Assembly (NCBI GenBank): GCA_963853835.1
Contig: OY970820.1
Span: 73,714,909 to 73,778,908 of the forward strand
Direction: 5' to 3'
Origin: Calendula officinalis
Taxonomy: Eukaryota; Streptophyta; Magnoliopsida; Asterales; Asteraceae
Length of the DNA stretch: 64,000 nt
The notes under the pieces were generated by a model that saw only the letters and a program-made list of their open reading frames with translations, did no database searches and was not told where the DNA came from. The position numbers and the translations under genes are program-made. Shown here one piece after another: positions 58,811 through 64,000 of this stretch. Each line of letters opens with the position of its first letter. Position 1 is the first letter of the stretch.

Positions 58811-61338
58811 ACACTTCTTAATCACTTTAAGATACTTGTAAAGTACATTACGAGTAATCTAACTTTTGCAATCGTTTATTGCAGGAGGAGATGGAAAGTG
58901 ATGACGACCGGCATGAGATGGTGATGATCCCACGAACACCAAGTTTTATAATTCAGTATTTTGTGGATTCGTTTTAAACAATTTTAGTTTATTGTTTGGA
59001 TATTTTTCAATTTTTCGTTAAAACAAGTTTTTTTTAGTTTTAATAAATTTCGAATCCATGGTTGAATTATATTGTGTGCATGTGTGATAATTACACTAGT
59101 CAAGGTTTATAACTAGATTGTAAGTCAAGTTTTTGATTTACTTATATTTCATGTTATATGCTTGTTTGATTGTTGTATGAATGAATAATGTCTTGATAGC
59201 TCAAGGTACTTAGATACTAGTAATTAGAAAGTTTTTCTAATGAAAGTATTTAAGAGTTTTATGAAAGCATAAGGTTCAAAAGTTATTGAACTTAGTTAAA
59301 ACATCTTAAGTAATAGTCATTACTTATGATAGTAAGTTTTAAAGTATTAGTATTAATATAATATGATTCTATTGGATATAATCAAGATAGACTTTAAAGA
59401 GTATTATTACAAGTCTTTTATACTTGTAGTAAAGGATTTAATGAAGTCATAATTCCCTAATAGGAAAAATTGGATATTCGTATAATCCAAGCAAAATGAT
59501 TTTGACATTAAATAAACTCTTAAAAGAGACAAACTATATTAAGGTATTTAAGAATTAAAAGGTATTATTGCAAGTCTTTTATACTTGTAATAAATATAAT
59601 ATTTAATCAAGTCATAATTCCCTTATAGGAATAATGGATATTTAAGAAATCCAAGGAAATGACTTTGGCATTAAATAAAGTTCTTAAAAGAATACTAATG
59701 TATTTAAGAATTGGAAGTATCGTTTCAAGTGTCTTATACTTGTTAGATACAGTAATCGATAAAAATCATAATTTCCTAAACAGGAATGTTGGATATTCGT
59801 AAATCCAAAGGATGATCTTAATTATTGATAGAATTCTTAAAAGATTAAACTACAAGTTATTGACTAGGTCAAAGTAGTTTAAGAGATGCTTAAATTCCAT
59901 AAAAGTAAGTGGGAGCTAAGATTAACGTAATTCATTAAAGATGATAATGAATTCAGTAAGTTAGTAAGACATTAACAACAAGGTTTTACTAAGTCGTTAG
60001 CCAAAGAGTTAAGAGAAATAATAAATGATCGTTAATTAGATTATTGCAAACCTAGTAGCGTGATCACAAGTCTTGTGATTAATTATTGCATATCTAATAG
60101 GTTGTTAACACTTCAGTGGATAACACAATCATTTAAGGAAATTTCTTTAACTAGTAAGAATATCTACAAATCAAGTAACTAAAAGAGGCTTTAGTTACAA
60201 GAATGATTTTATGAATTCAAGAAACTAAGGAGTTAATTTCCAATCCTCCTATGTTTATCGAATTGCATAAAAGGCAAGACTAGAATATGTTCTAGATTGT
60301 TGCAAGAACAATATCTAGCAAAGACAAAAGTGATAGTATTCCTAAAAATACTCATCTTATGTCTTTAGTTTAATAGAAATGATTGGTTTAGTGATAGAGT
60401 TACAATTAAGGTTGTAAGAATCATTAAGTAATCAACACGAACAAAAAGGAATAAGTAATGATTCAGTAATAATTCAGTATCTATGTCCAGTGAGGAGTAA
60501 CACATGGGTTAGTATCATTGTTATTCAGACTTTGTATGTTTTACAACATCCATGAATAAAAGTTCTTTTATTAAAAAAGATACAAAATCCGTGACTACTC
60601 GTCTTGGTGGGAACCTCGATGGGACGTTAACGTCATCGCGATATTTGGTGGTAGATTCGAAATTCTTCGAAGATAGCTACACAAGTTTTGTGTAAACCAA
60701 ATATCGGTGATATTCTGTTGGAGGCTCAACGAATATTGGATTGACCACCGTGACAATACTTCGTGGTTGAAAAGTTCAAAAGTATTGTTCACTAGGATTG
60801 TACTTAAGCCTGAGGTATTTGGTTTAGGATACAATGACTAATGTGCTTTGGTTCAACTTAGACAATTCTGAAATATGTTTGTCATACGAGGTGATACTGG
60901 GTACAAAGGAAGTTGTATTTTAAATCGAAATATAACAAGATGATAATTACACCTCCTCTTTAGGAGAGATATTTATAGGTCCTTTGACATGATGAGAAAC
61001 TGACAAGTGCACGGCCATGCCCAAACGAACTGATTTGTTCTTTGTCGTTTATCACAGCAGTTTGAATCAAGAAGTCATAAAATGATTTCGAATACAGGAG
61101 TTGATAATTTCTACCACGCTCGTATTCGTTGTCACAAATATCGTGCTACAAGGGATAAGCCTAACAACGTTACCCAAGAAGTAGAGACAGAGTGTTCTTT
61201 ACTAGGAGACGCTATTAAGAGTTTTTCATAAAACTATACCAGGGTTACATAAGCTGTTTTTATGGGGTTGGTTACCTACATGCCCATCTAGAAGGCCACT
61301 GTAGCTCGTATCATTAAGACAAAGGTTTCAAACTTGCA
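58811..61338 (+). other. Non-coding 3' half of the inner element
   Basis: 2.5 kb with no pol domain in any frame. Three imperfect units of about 155-165 bp are marked by TCATAATTCCC-type words at about 59447, 59612 and 59766. The last 750 bp match the outer element's 49441-50190 closely (inverted). A 79-codon minus-strand frame at 60595-60834 overlaps that conserved block but has no known domain. Confidence 0.75.
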
Positions 61339-61350
61339 CAAGTGGGAGTC
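61339..61350 (+). other. Polypurine tract of the inner element
   Basis: CAAGTGGGAGTC immediately before the 3' LTR, the plus-strand primer position. Confidence 0.85.
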
Positions 61351-62579
<1,229 letters not shown>

Positions 62580-63440
62580 TTGTTAATTTTAGAACTTAAA
62601 AATTAACACTTCTTTTAATCCTTATTAATTTCCTTTTATTAATTAGTCAAACCCTAATCTTGTTCTTGATCAATCAAAACTAGGGTTTTGACTTTCTTGA
62701 TCAAAAGTATTATTTATTAAAAGATTAATCCTAATCAATCTTACCTAAAGAAGAAACTTTATTTAAATTCTAGGATAGATTATAACCTTAATAAATTTAT
62801 TTAAACTTTTTAATTCAAACCTTATAGACAATAAAACTTTGTCTAAGTCTCTAGGTTTAAAGAACTAGTTTCAATAAATTTACTAAAATAATAATTAAAC
62901 CTATTAAACATGAACTTGCTTAATTTTCTAGGTTTTAGATTATTATCTTAATCAATTCTTTTAACCAATTAAACTACACTAGTTTAATGTTCTTGGTCTC
63001 AGGGTTACTTCTAGGGTTTTCGAAAATTTTCCTTATGCCTAAGAAACTTTTCCACCAGTTGAACTAAGCTAGTTTAACAATTTTTGAAGATCAAGTAATA
63101 AGGAAAGAATCCTTTTGACCAAAAACTTTGACATTCTTGGTCCTACGGTTCTTTTAATTTTTCGAACATACTAGGGTTAGGGAAAGAAACCTTTTGACCA
63201 ATAAAACTAAACTAGTTTAATGTTCTTGGTCATAGGGTTCTTTCTAGATTTTCGAAAAAACACTAGAGTTAGAATTCTTATGACCAATTAAACTAAATAG
63301 TTTAACATTCTTGGTCTAGGGTTCTTACCCTCATTCAAAATCTATGAAGAAGAATAAGAAGAAGGAACAAAAAAGTAAATAGAAAAACTTGAAATTAAAC
63401 AAACAAACTTTGTTAATCTAGTTTAGATTTCTAAACCAAC

Positions 63441-63452
63441 GCTCTGATACCA
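63441..63452 (-). other. Primer-binding site of the outer element
   Basis: GCTCTGATACCA on the plus strand, i.e. TGGTATCAGAGC on the minus strand, next to the outer element's 5' LTR. Confidence 0.93.
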
Positions 63453-63453
63453 C

Positions 63454-64000
63454 TGAAGGGTTTCATAACACTGATCGACCACTTGGTTCAACCTCCTAGT
63501 ATGCTTGGTTCGACCATACTGGTAAGAACATGAAGGTGTTCTTGACCGGTTAAAACCAACTAGCTGATTTAATCCCTAAAAGCGGAACTTGGATTAAACC
63601 TAATCATTAAACCCTAAAGGATTGGGATGTTGGAAATCTAGATTAGATTAACATGAAAGAAACCTTGTACGAAGAACTCGAACACACACAATGCTTGTGT
63701 GGTTCGTTCGACCATCAACCAAAGAACCCTAGGGTTCTTTGGTCGAATTCGTCCAAGAGCGGAGAAGGGAGAAAAGGTTTTCCCAAAACATACCTTATTG
63801 CTTGCTTAAGATAGTCCACTGATGATGAACAAATCGAGCGACCTTCTAGTTGATCTAAGCAATGAACCTTTTCTTCGAAACTCGAAGAACACGAAGAACG
63901 AACGAAGAACACGAAGAACACAAGCTTGTGTTCTTGTGTGTTTAGCCGATCGAATGGGGTGGGAGGGAGGAAGTATGCGTGTGATGATCAAGGGGTTTTA
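63454..64000 (-). repeat. 5' LTR of the outer element (cut by window edge)
   Basis: Matches 48390 onward nearly base for base, but has a 65-bp outer part (63454-63520, TGAAGGGTTTCATAAC...) that the left LTR lacks. It continues beyond the window. Confidence 0.9.

Noticed and set aside
60595..60834. 79-codon minus-strand frame conserved in both gag-only elements
   Set aside because: It overlaps a block conserved at DNA level next to the LTR; no domain, and the equivalent frame in the outer copy is interrupted.

Overview
The window is nuclear DNA of a flowering plant, almost certainly a eudicot. The evidence is spliced plant genes with AT-rich introns, plant-type LTR retrotransposons primed by initiator tRNA-Met, Helitrons, MITEs and an integrated plant pararetrovirus. 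I could not name a species from sequence alone. About four fifths of the window is transposon-derived. No tRNA, rRNA or CRISPR was seen.

Layout. 1-15370 is a head-to-tail array of a non-coding LTR retrotransposon. It holds four LTRs of about 2.4 kb (the first cut by the window edge) separated by three internal regions of about 2.6 kb. 15706-17221 (minus) is the broken C-terminal half of a plant casein kinase 1-like (MUT9/EL1-like) gene, followed at 18069 by a Helitron 3' end. 19895-22951 (plus) is an intact Pumilio RNA-binding protein gene. 24002-25854 (minus) is an intact RID2/BUD23-type 18S rRNA methyltransferase gene. 26113-33260 (minus) is a decayed chromovirus (Ty3/gypsy with chromodomain) inserted 254 bp upstream of the RID2 start codon; a solo LTR of another family sits inside one of its LTRs. 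34685-36203 (minus) is an intact COQ5 ubiquinone-biosynthesis methyltransferase gene.

38443-43819 holds two inverted fragments of an endogenous caulimovirid (movement protein and coat-protein region). One is interrupted by a complete 1476-bp Helitron whose exact empty site is preserved in the other. 44146-45873 is a non-autonomous TIR element with 324-bp inverted ends. 46137-47849 (minus) is a truncated, frameshifted leucine-rich-repeat extensin gene. From about 48390 to the window end lie two Copia-type, gag-only elements of one family in opposite orientation, one nested inside the other at a TA microsatellite.

The three intact genes have unrelated housekeeping roles: mRNA control by a PUF protein, ribosome biogenesis, and mitochondrial ubiquinone synthesis. 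They form small gene islands in transposon-rich DNA. Pumilio and RID2 are convergent. The most notable structures are the LTR-sharing tandem array, the Helitron with an internal empty-site control, the pararetrovirus genes joined by a stop/start overlap, and the mirrored nesting of two gag-only elements.
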